In this document: positions 1 through 7,127 of the stretch, in pieces
Numbering within the stretch: the first letter of the stretch is position 1
Layout: each line of letters opens with the position of its first letter
Source of the DNA: CAYVKM01 sp964452045
GTDB lineage: Bacteria; Calditrichota; Calditrichia; RBG-13-44-9
DNA length: 23,237 nucleotides
NCBI GenBank assembly: GCA_964452045.1
Contig: CAYVKM010000061.1
Coordinates: 1-23,237 of the forward strand
Direction of reading: 5' to 3'
Program-made: the position numbers and the translations under genes
Notes under the pieces: model-generated
Told to the model about the DNA's origin: nothing
Databases searched by the model: none
Seen by the model: the letters and a program-made list of their open reading frames with translations, nothing else

Positions 1-44
1 AAAACGGAATTTTTCAACACTTTTAACTGGTAACTTTTAATCAT
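1..44 (-). CDS. Start of an unidentified gene, cut by the left window edge
   Basis: Only the first 14 codons are visible (MIKSYQLKVLKNSV, then the window ends). The frame is open and begins with ATG. The main support lies upstream: a full Shine-Dalgarno core AGGAGG (plus-strand cctcct, 52-57) sits 7 bases before the ATG, and a sigma70-like promoter candidate lies just beyond (84-112). The gene follows the FG-GAP protein after a 107-base gap, so it probably has its own transcription start. The product cannot be named from so few residues; no clear signal peptide or domain is visible. It could still be a chance ATG, but SD, spacing and promoter together argue for a real start. Confidence 0.5.
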   Translation of the reverse strand, partial: MIKSYQLKVLKNSV

Positions 45-51
45 TGAGGCC

Positions 52-57
52 CCTCCT
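52..57 (-). promoter_or_regulatory. Strong ribosome binding site of the left-edge gene
   Basis: The minus strand reads GCAGGAGGGGCCTCAATG. The AGGAGG core is a perfect anti-16S match with 7 bases to the ATG. Most other genes in the window have weak or no SD, so this one stands out and decides the start at 44. Confidence 0.55.
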
Positions 58-83
58 GCTTAATAATAGAAAAGTTTTATTTT

Positions 84-112
84 AATATAACAGGAGTACA
101 GATAAAATTCAA
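84..112 (-). promoter_or_regulatory. Sigma70-like promoter candidate for the left-edge gene
   Basis: On the minus strand a -35 hexamer TTGAAT (107-112) is followed by exactly 17 bases and a -10 hexamer TATATT (84-89, 5 of 6 to consensus). Transcription would start near 77, giving a leader of about 33 bases that carries the SD at 52-57. The match was found by eye in AT-rich DNA, where such matches occur by chance; the ordered promoter-SD-ATG layout raises its credibility. Confidence 0.4.
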
Positions 113-151
113 TGAAAACTGTATAAAATAATCGCTGATCAAAAAGTGCTA

Positions 152-2374
152 TTATCTGATTAATATCAATTTTCGGGACTGACTCTCACCATTTAAATTG
201 ACCCGGTAAAAATACTGACCGGAGGCGACAGTATTCCCAAAATTATCCTTTCCATCCCACTGGATTTCATTCTTTCCGGATGATAGAAGGTTAAGATCAA
301 AGTTTTTGATTTGCTCTCCCAGCAGATTGAATATGCGCAGGGTTCCGCTTGCCGATCCGGATAAGGTTTGAGATTTAAGATAGATGGGAATTTTTGTATA
401 ACCGTTAAACGGATTGGGATAATTCTGTGCCAACTGAAATGAGCTGGCAATGGAAATCCGGATGAAGGTAACTTCGAGTGGTCCATGTATTGTCTTCTGG
501 TTATTCACATCAACATCAATTAATTTATACCAGTAAGTAAAATTATCCCGAACACTGATATCAGTATATGAATAATTTCTTAACTGATTGGAGTTGCCGG
601 CACCCACCAAATTTACATTTGAACGATAGTCTGAGAGTAAAACATAATTGCTGTCTTCTACTTCAGAACGCCAGATTTCGAAACCAACATTATTAATCTC
701 ACTGGCAGTTGACCAATTCAGTTTTATGCCATCTGTTAAAATTTCCGCAGAGAAAGCGAGTAACTGTACCGGTAATGGATTGTCAGAAGTTCTGGAACCA
801 ATAGTCCATTTTGAAAATGGCCGGAAATTAGTCAATGATATTTCGGAAATTCCGTTCACGGTTACACTATCATTGTCAGCATCAACAGTTTGGGAGGTTC
901 CGGCAATCACCCATTCCGAGTTTGTATCATCCCAGAAACAAATCACTAACTCATCCTCATTATCAATGGCACTCCATTCGGGAACATATCCACTGCCATA
1001 ATGAAAATCAATACCAGCATCATAACTGGACTTTTGTGTGGTTATGGTATAATAACCTCTTTCTGCTATGTGATCTATTCCAAGGCCCAGAGAATTTTTA
1101 TCGGGTGTTTTGCCCGCGTTATAAAAAACGGTTACTGAATCTGCCGGACCCGAACTAAAATTAATTACCACATTACCATTCCAAAATGTACCAGAACCGG
1201 CACCTGCTATCAGTTGATCATCATCCAGATCATTTTCCCACCAGGCGATTTCACCTGAAAAATGCGGAGTAACTCCCTGAGCGCTACCAATCACATCGAC
1301 ATCGCCATCTCCGTCTAGATCAAACGGAATCGTGAAATAAGCATAAGTAAAATCGTCGGTAATAATTCTTTCAGTAAAAGCAAGATTACCATTATTCTCG
1401 AACCAGGAAATTCTATTATTTATATCAGCCGCTGCCAGTACATCGGTGTCCCCATCGCCGTCTATGTCTTCTCCACGTACACTTCTAATCTGAGCAACCC
1501 AAGGAGTTGGTTGCTCATTGCCAAAACTGCCATTACCATTATTCGCCCACCAGGAAACATTTGCAGCAAAAAACTCCGCAGAAAGTATATCTAAATCTCC
1601 ATCATTATCTATATCGGCAAGATCCACAGTGTTGGGTTGATTATAGTTTTGCTCAATTACAGAAACCGTCCAACCCCCATTCTCAGGTGTGCCATCGTTC
1701 TTTAACCATTGAACATTCTCACCAGTAGCAATAAATCCTACAGTGACAATATCTTTATAATCGTCATTGTCAATATTTCCAACATCAAGGTCCACGGCAT
1801 TCTCAAATCTTTCTGAGATCGTCCGTTGTTCAAAATTCCCTGATCCATCTCCTTGAAACCAATATACACCATTGGTTGTAGGACCAAAAGTTGTTACGAT
1901 ATCTAAATAACTATCACTATTTAAATCTGTTATACATATTGAATAATTATTGGGCGAGCTAGTCGTGAAGCTACTATCAGCTATCCATATGTCATTAATC
2001 GTGTCATATTGCCATACGGTAAGCCTTCTGCGACTTCGAGCCCCGGTAACTATTTCGAGATAACCTCCTTCAACTAGATCACCGACACAGACCGCTCTTG
2101 CGTCCCAATAATTAGTAGAAATTACATGCTCATGATAATTTTGTGTTCCATCTATATCCTCAAACCATATAACATTAATAGAATCACTATTCTGATTGCT
2201 AGCAACAGCTGCCACATCCATATCACCATCTCTGTCAATATCACCTATAGATACTTTCTTAGCGATATTAAGAGGATAAAAAATTGTATGTTTTCCGAAA
2301 TTCGGTTGAGCCAATATTTTTGAAAGAAATAAAAATACCAACAAGTAGGAGAGAAGAATAAAATTAGATTTCAT
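152..2374 (-). CDS. Secreted FG-GAP/VCBS seven-repeat beta-propeller protein with C-terminal sorting domain
   Basis: A 740-residue extracellular or surface protein. Residues 1-22 are a signal peptide ending SKILA, with Q23 next. Seven FG-GAP/VCBS-type repeats follow, starting near residues 40, 94, 144, 194, 249, 299 and 348, each about 50-55 residues long and most with a calcium-loop motif such as DIDNDGDLDI or DLDGDGDVDV. Seven evenly spaced repeats fit one complete seven-bladed propeller. A spacer and an Fn3-like segment (about 540-635, with LNWSTASEINNVGFEIWRS) come next. Residues 644-740 are a FlgD-like sorting domain (QNYPNPFN, WDGKDNFGN, SGQYFYRV, KLILIR). It lies 68 bases after the reductase gene. 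Such proteins usually bind ligands or mediate adhesion; no catalytic residues can be assigned. Start: ATG with a weak purine stretch (AAGAGAA) upstream. Confidence 0.9.
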   Translation of the reverse strand: MKSNFILLSYLLVFLFLSKILAQPNFGKHTIFYPLNIAKKVSIGDIDRDGDMDVAAVASNQNSDSINVIWFEDIDGTQNYHEHVISTNYWDARAVCVGDLVEGGYLEIVTGARSRRRLTVWQYDTINDIWIADSSFTTSSPNNYSICITDLNSDSYLDIVTTFGPTTNGVYWFQGDGSGNFEQRTISERFENAVDLDVGNIDNDDYKDIVTVGFIATGENVQWLKNDGTPENGGWTVSVIEQNYNQPNTVDLADIDNDGDLDILSAEFFAANVSWWANNGNGSFGNEQPTPWVAQIRSVRGEDIDGDGDTDVLAAADINNRISWFENNGNLAFTERIITDDFTYAYFTIPFDLDGDGDVDVIGSAQGVTPHFSGEIAWWENDLDDDQLIAGAGSGTFWNGNVVINFSSGPADSVTVFYNAGKTPDKNSLGLGIDHIAERGYYTITTQKSSYDAGIDFHYGSGYVPEWSAIDNEDELVICFWDDTNSEWVIAGTSQTVDADNDSVTVNGISEISLTNFRPFSKWTIGSRTSDNPLPVQLLAFSAEILTDGIKLNWSTASEINNVGFEIWRSEVEDSNYVLLSDYRSNVNLVGAGNSNQLRNYSYTDISVRDNFTYWYKLIDVDVNNQKTIHGPLEVTFIRISIASSFQLAQNYPNPFNGYTKIPIYLKSQTLSGSASGTLRIFNLLGEQIKNFDLNLLSSGKNEIQWDGKDNFGNTVASGQYFYRVNLNGESQSRKLILIR

Positions 2375-2442
2375 AGAATTCTCTTATTTTAGATTCAATC
2401 ATTAAAGTACACAATTACTAAATTGAAAAATATTAGAATGTC

Positions 2443-3660
2443 TTACCCCCTAACCAGCGACATCCAGAAATTTAGATTCAGATAAAAATATTTTGATACA
2501 GGACGTCCATAAAGTGAAATTAATAAATTTTTATAAATTCTATTACTGTCACATTTCCGAAACAACCTATTAACCTTCTCTTTTTCGCCGAAATAGTCCC
2601 GCATCCGATTGGCCACGTTATACCCAGGGACTAACTGATCCTCATAAAACTTTGAAAAATTAAAGAGATCTTTCATTTTATATTGCCTGGAATTCGAGGC
2701 TTTTAAAGAAACCTGTGCCGCCATCATTCCACTGATCATCCCGTAATAAATACCTCCACCGGTGATGGGATTAATCATCGAAGCAGCATCACCGACGAGC
2801 ATAGCACCATCAGTAATGGTCTGGATATTTTGATGGCCAAGTGGCAGTGGACATCCCTGTGGATCATCAATTAATTCTGCTCTATCCAATTGCTCTTTAA
2901 TATCTTTATTATTCTTTAAAAGATAGTAAAACATATCTCTGATATTCGTTTTATGTTTTTGACAGGTACTCTTGTCAACCATTATTCCAAGATTGGCCAT
3001 AGTTTCCGATACCGGAAATATCCAGAAATACCCAGGGGTTGTCACCTCATCATAAAATATATGAATCACCGGTTCAAAATAGTCAGCTTTAGCGTAAAGA
3101 CGAAATCCATCAAATTTATAATTTTGATCAACCGTCTCCAAATTCAATAATTTTCTGACCCTGGATTTTGCACCGTCAGCGCCGATCAACAGAGGTGTGG
3201 TGATCTGAATTTCCGAATCTGTTTTTCGGTTTTTCAAGGTCAGGATATAATCATTCCCTGTATACTGAAGACTTTCCAGACTAATACCATCGTAGACGTG
3301 TGGATTTATTTCTTTAACTTTTTGAAAAAGCAAATTGTCGAACAATAGGCGTTTACTACAAAAGCTTTTCGCTTCACTTTCCGGATTCATCTCCCCATAT
3401 TTTAGAAGGCTTCCTTCCGGTGAATATAATTTCATAGCATCTATTCGATACCCGATTTTCTGCAATTCATCACCAGAGATGCCCATTTCCTTCATGAGTC
3501 TCAGAACCTTATTGGGAATTCCATCACCACAGACTTTATCCCTGGGAAAGAAAGCCTTGTCAATCAAAAGGGTTTTTAACCCCAATTTTGAATGATGCCA
3601 GGCAGAAGTACTGCCGGATGGTCCACCGCCTACTACCACTGCATCATAAATATCGTCCAT
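2443..3660 (-). CDS. Geranylgeranyl-reductase-family FAD-dependent oxidoreductase
   Basis: A 405-residue flavoprotein, full length for the family. Visible motifs: N-terminal Rossmann GGGPSG (11-16); acidic residue after strand 2 (LLIDK, D34); FPRDKVCGDG (38-47), which corresponds to the family's PRxKxCGG signature; GYFWIFP (210-216); GADGAKSRVR (160-169); and the FAD/phosphate motif GDAASMINPITGGGIYYGM (290-308). Family members reduce isoprenoid double bonds (geranylgeranyl chains of chlorophyll, archaeal lipids or menaquinones), and some relatives act on other lipids or polyketides. It is the last gene of the 10526-2443 operon, 15 bases after the flippase gene. With UbiA- and CrtC-like genes nearby, a role in saturating a polyprenyl chain is plausible but inferred. 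Family confident; substrate unknown. Confidence 0.87.
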   Translation of the reverse strand: MDDIYDAVVVGGGPSGSTSAWHHSKLGLKTLLIDKAFFPRDKVCGDGIPNKVLRLMKEMGISGDELQKIGYRIDAMKLYSPEGSLLKYGEMNPESEAKSFCSKRLLFDNLLFQKVKEINPHVYDGISLESLQYTGNDYILTLKNRKTDSEIQITTPLLIGADGAKSRVRKLLNLETVDQNYKFDGFRLYAKADYFEPVIHIFYDEVTTPGYFWIFPVSETMANLGIMVDKSTCQKHKTNIRDMFYYLLKNNKDIKEQLDRAELIDDPQGCPLPLGHQNIQTITDGAMLVGDAASMINPITGGGIYYGMISGMMAAQVSLKASNSRQYKMKDLFNFSKFYEDQLVPGYNVANRMRDYFGEKEKVNRLFRKCDSNRIYKNLLISLYGRPVSKYFYLNLNFWMSLVRG

Positions 3661-3675
3661 TATAAATCCAAAGTA

Positions 3676-5145
3676 TCACGATTTGACAAATTGCCTGATA
3701 ACATTTCTTAGATATTTTTTATCTAATAGATATAAAATTGCTAAATATACTAATAACCCAAGGATTCCAATTAACAAAAATTTAAATAAAATCGATTGAT
3801 TAAAATCAATTGGGAGAAAATTGATTATCAAATAGATAAAGACAAAAACTAAAACATTAGAATATATAGTAGAATGAAATTGTTTATAAATTTTTCCCCA
3901 CTGAATTCCCAGCCATTTGAAAATTTTAAAATATCCATATAAGAATACAAAAATTAATATTGATGAGAATGAAACTAAAATCGGAATCAGTCCAAATCTG
4001 GCCAAAACGTAAATACTGGGAAAGAATATTGCAGAGAATATTATATTCAAAAAAAATTCGAAGCCGGGTCGTCCAAGAGACATGGACACCACACTGATAC
4101 CAGTCCACAACGATCTGATGATTCCAACCACACATAAAATTTTAATGAATGGTACCACTTCAATCCACTTGGTGCCATAAAAAACAAGCACGAACGGTTC
4201 AGCCAGAAGAAATAACAATGTAAAAAAGGGAAAAATAATTAAGGTAATAACCAACAATGAATTCAATAATATTTTTTCAAAATCTTTAGTATTCTTTTGT
4301 AATTTTGATAATATCGGATACATTACTTTCATGATATTTTTTGCAACCCGCTGGGTAGGTAGATCGATAATTTGATAGGCCAATGAGAACAATCCCAAAG
4401 AGAAACTACCGAAAAATTTATTGATCAGGATCATCAATACATTAATATTGAAAAAATTCAGAAGGCGGGTTCCAAAAACCACTGAGCTAAAGTTAAAAAG
4501 ATCTTTTAATGCCGACCAATGAATTTCCAGACTAATTTTTAACCTGCTGAAAATCCAGAGAAAGATACCAAGAACAAGGTGTTCGCTAATTAGCCCAATC
4601 ACAAAACACCATACATTCCTCAGGATGAAAGCGGATACGATCGTAAAAATTCCATATGCTACAATAGATAAAAGCTCAGCAATAGCAATTTTCTTAAACT
4701 CGAGCTGGCGGGTTAAATGAACTCTTGGTAAAAAATTAAGGCCATTCAATACTACTAATAACGCCAGATATTTTATCAATTGAGAAGTATTAGGATTACC
4801 TAACAAATCGGCTATAAGGCTTGATTCATAAAAGAAAAGAACCGATATCAGCACTGAAAACAGAGTCACCAAAAGAAAAGAGGAGTTGTAGTGCTTGGAA
4901 GAGACATCCGGTTTTTGAATTATTGCTGAGGATATTCCAAAATCGATGACCAGCTGAATAAAATAAACGACCACCAGAGAAAGTGCGATTAATCCAAAAT
5001 CATCCGGCGTTAATAAACGTGCAAGTACAACTGTGACCACAAATTGTAAAATTCTGGTGAAAAATTCAGCAGCCCCGGTCCACTTTACACCATGAATAGA
5101 GGATTTTTTATAAAATTCATAAGAATCTTCCGGAAGTAAATCCAT
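3676..5145 (-). CDS. Wzx/WzxC-like polysaccharide flippase (MOP superfamily)
   Basis: A 489-residue, very hydrophobic protein with about 12-14 predicted membrane segments across its whole length. The N-terminal pattern VKWTGAAEFFTRILQF followed by LARLLTPDDFGLIALS is the hallmark of the WzxC-type polysaccharide biosynthesis/lipopolysaccharide exporter family. Relatives flip undecaprenyl- or other polyprenyl-linked glycans across the inner membrane. The ATG overlaps the stop of the methyltransferase gene by one base (TAATG), implying translational coupling. In this operon it could flip a glycosylated lipid product; the cargo cannot be told from sequence. Confidence 0.85.
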   Translation of the reverse strand: MDLLPEDSYEFYKKSSIHGVKWTGAAEFFTRILQFVVTVVLARLLTPDDFGLIALSLVVVYFIQLVIDFGISSAIIQKPDVSSKHYNSSFLLVTLFSVLISVLFFYESSLIADLLGNPNTSQLIKYLALLVVLNGLNFLPRVHLTRQLEFKKIAIAELLSIVAYGIFTIVSAFILRNVWCFVIGLISEHLVLGIFLWIFSRLKISLEIHWSALKDLFNFSSVVFGTRLLNFFNINVLMILINKFFGSFSLGLFSLAYQIIDLPTQRVAKNIMKVMYPILSKLQKNTKDFEKILLNSLLVITLIIFPFFTLLFLLAEPFVLVFYGTKWIEVVPFIKILCVVGIIRSLWTGISVVSMSLGRPGFEFFLNIIFSAIFFPSIYVLARFGLIPILVSFSSILIFVFLYGYFKIFKWLGIQWGKIYKQFHSTIYSNVLVFVFIYLIINFLPIDFNQSILFKFLLIGILGLLVYLAILYLLDKKYLRNVIRQFVKS

Positions 5146-5801
5146 TATCTGGCACTTCCCTTTAAGACAAAAAAGTGATGGCCAGGAAATTGTCTTCCCC
5201 GATGATGCAAAAGAACATTTTCACCCCCGAATACTTCATCAATTAAAATTTTGCCGGTGATTTTTCGCTGGGAATGATTTATGCCAATTTCCCAGAAGTG
5301 ACTGTCTACTATTGTCTCATTGTTTTTAATAAATCTCGGGATTGAGATAGTGAGATTCAGCGGAATATATTTTAAAAAAAGTCGATTCAGCTTGAATTGA
5401 AGAAAAAAATTCGCATCCGGCACCGAAATAATAAGATATTTCTTCACATATTTTCTTAAATTTTCAACCACAGTATTCAATCGATCCCATTTAATGTGTT
5501 CCATTACTTCAAAACAGACACCTATATCAAAAGTCATAGGCAAAGTAAATTCACCGCTACTGATATCAACACAAAAATCCGGTTTCAATTCAGGAACAAT
5601 ATCAACTGTCTTCACAGTCTGATTAAAATAGGTCTGAATAAAATGCGAGAAATATCCATTCCCTTTCCCTACCTCTAAAATTGTATCAGAATGAATACTA
5701 AATTTTGACAAAACGGCTAGCTGATCAATATACGATAATAATCGTTCTGATCGCATATATTCCCGATTAAAATAATGGTTTTTTGGTGCTATTTCATTCA
5801 T
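5145..5801 (-). CDS. Class I SAM-dependent methyltransferase
   Basis: A 218-residue Rossmann methyltransferase. Motif I is ILEVGKGNGYFS (41-52), motif II the acidic TVDIVPEL, then FDIGVCFEVMEHI, which is the motif IV/post-motif region of UbiE/COQ5-like enzymes, then ISVPD. I chose the start MNEIAPKNHY at 5801 rather than an in-frame ATG 45 bases upstream (5846). The earlier start would overlap the preceding glycosyltransferase by 44 bases, whereas the chosen one follows its TAG after a single base. The enzyme probably O- or C-methylates an intermediate or the glycosylated product of the operon. The substrate is unknown; glycan and isoprenoid acceptors are both possible. Confidence 0.82.
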   Translation of the reverse strand: MNEIAPKNHYFNREYMRSERLLSYIDQLAVLSKFSIHSDTILEVGKGNGYFSHFIQTYFNQTVKTVDIVPELKPDFCVDISSGEFTLPMTFDIGVCFEVMEHIKWDRLNTVVENLRKYVKKYLIISVPDANFFLQFKLNRLFLKYIPLNLTISIPRFIKNNETIVDSHFWEIGINHSQRKITGKILIDEVFGGENVLLHHRGRQFPGHHFFVLKGSAR

Positions 5802-5802
5802 T

Positions 5803-7125
5803 CTACGAATTCGCCTGGATAAAATTAAGAATCTGCTGCTGATCAAATTGTGATTTTAATTGATGACTTTGCCGCACCGCTTCATTTTTGTATTCTTCAT
5901 TTGAGATTAATTCTTTCACCGCCGAATTTATTTCTCCCTCGGTGAGCCGAAAGTCGAATCCACCCAGCATCGATGTCTGCCCATAATAATAATTAAATAT
6001 CACTGGCAGATATGGTTCTTTAGCTATAGAAATTACTTTTCCGGATTTTAATTTTTCAATCCGCCGCCCGTTACCCTCCTGCTCCGAATGATATGGGATA
6101 ATCAGTGATGGGATTCCCCACCATAAGGATTCCATGGTGGTTCCATAGCCCCCATGATGAATAACTAAATTTAAATAAGGAAAGACGGTTGAGGATTCCA
6201 CCCATTTTAAAATAGTTAAATTAGGATAGTTTATATTTTTTTTGTCCGACATTAAAACTTCAAAAGGATCGGAAAAAATTAACTGGAATTTTTCTTTGAT
6301 TAAAGAGTGCAAAATCATGCGATAATATTCTTCAACATGAGTTCTTTTAGCACCTCCACCCACCGTGATATATATTTTTTTAAGTCTCTTTTTCTGGTCG
6401 ATTTTAATCAATCGCTCATCCCATTGAGTATCAATGTAATATCCATAAAACAAATACGGGGATTGTGCTTTGATCGGCTCCAACTCTGGTGTACCGGGGA
6501 TAAAATAAGCATCACCTTTAAGTAATCCATTTGCCTGCGGGAATGGTTCCTCATTTATTCTCTCAAATAAAGGAACAAAAGCTTTGGTGGATGATGGGGG
6601 AACCAAAGTATCTGGAATTTGTTTCCACCATAGAAAATTATCCTGACCAGGAAACACCGCAAATCTTACAAGTTGGAAAACCGGAATTCCAAAAATCTTT
6701 CCTAAGAAATATGATAATAAATGCCCATCGCTAACAATAATATCCGGTTTCCAGTGATTGACAATTTGAGCCAGTTTGCGGTAACGATGCCGTACAATAG
6801 ATGGTGTAAAATATCCATCACGAAGAACCTGATAATCGAGTCCGGCAAATTCCCAAAAATAAGGTTCGGTTAATAATTTCTGTTGGGGTCGAAAGTGAAC
6901 CGGACTTATCCTGGAACGAATCAAAGATGACCATTGATCCAGAGTAAAAGGAACATAATAAGTCTGATCTGAAGTGTCAATATAATGGCGGGTATTTTTT
7001 TTATGGGTAATAAAGGCAGTTGCCCACCCGTCGTCTTTCAGGATTTTGGCAAATAAATTACAACGCCGGACATGACCAAGTCCACCCCCTATATCATTCG
7101 GAATAAATAAAGCCTTCTTATTCAA
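5803..7125 (-). CDS. GT1/GT28-like (GT-B fold) glycosyltransferase
   Basis: A 440-residue GT-B glycosyltransferase. The N-terminal acceptor domain begins ALFIPNDIGGGLGHVRRC (glycine-rich loop and His, residues 5-22). The C-terminal nucleotide-sugar domain carries ILKWVESSTVFPYLNLVIHHGGYGTTMESLWWGIPSLIIPYHSEQEGN in order, matching the HGGxGTTxEaLxxGvPxixxPxxxdQ signature of the MGT/UDP-glucuronosyltransferase and MurG-like families. Relatives glycosylate macrolides, sterols, carotenoids (CrtX-type) or diacylglycerol. The gene starts 2 bases after the PEP-utilizing-enzyme gene. Next to a CrtC-like gene, a hydroxylated isoprenoid acceptor is an attractive idea, not a demonstrated one. Confidence 0.85.
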   Translation of the reverse strand: MNKKALFIPNDIGGGLGHVRRCNLFAKILKDDGWATAFITHKKNTRHYIDTSDQTYYVPFTLDQWSSLIRSRISPVHFRPQQKLLTEPYFWEFAGLDYQVLRDGYFTPSIVRHRYRKLAQIVNHWKPDIIVSDGHLLSYFLGKIFGIPVFQLVRFAVFPGQDNFLWWKQIPDTLVPPSSTKAFVPLFERINEEPFPQANGLLKGDAYFIPGTPELEPIKAQSPYLFYGYYIDTQWDERLIKIDQKKRLKKIYITVGGGAKRTHVEEYYRMILHSLIKEKFQLIFSDPFEVLMSDKKNINYPNLTILKWVESSTVFPYLNLVIHHGGYGTTMESLWWGIPSLIIPYHSEQEGNGRRIEKLKSGKVISIAKEPYLPVIFNYYYGQTSMLGGFDFRLTEGEINSAVKELISNEEYKNEAVRQSHQLKSQFDQQQILNFIQANS

Positions 7126-7127
7126 AT

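Noticed and set aside
5145..5846. Longer methyltransferase start at 5846
   Set aside because: It would overlap the glycosyltransferase gene by 44 bases and add a basic tail not typical of the family. The ATG at 5801, one base after the upstream stop, is more economical.
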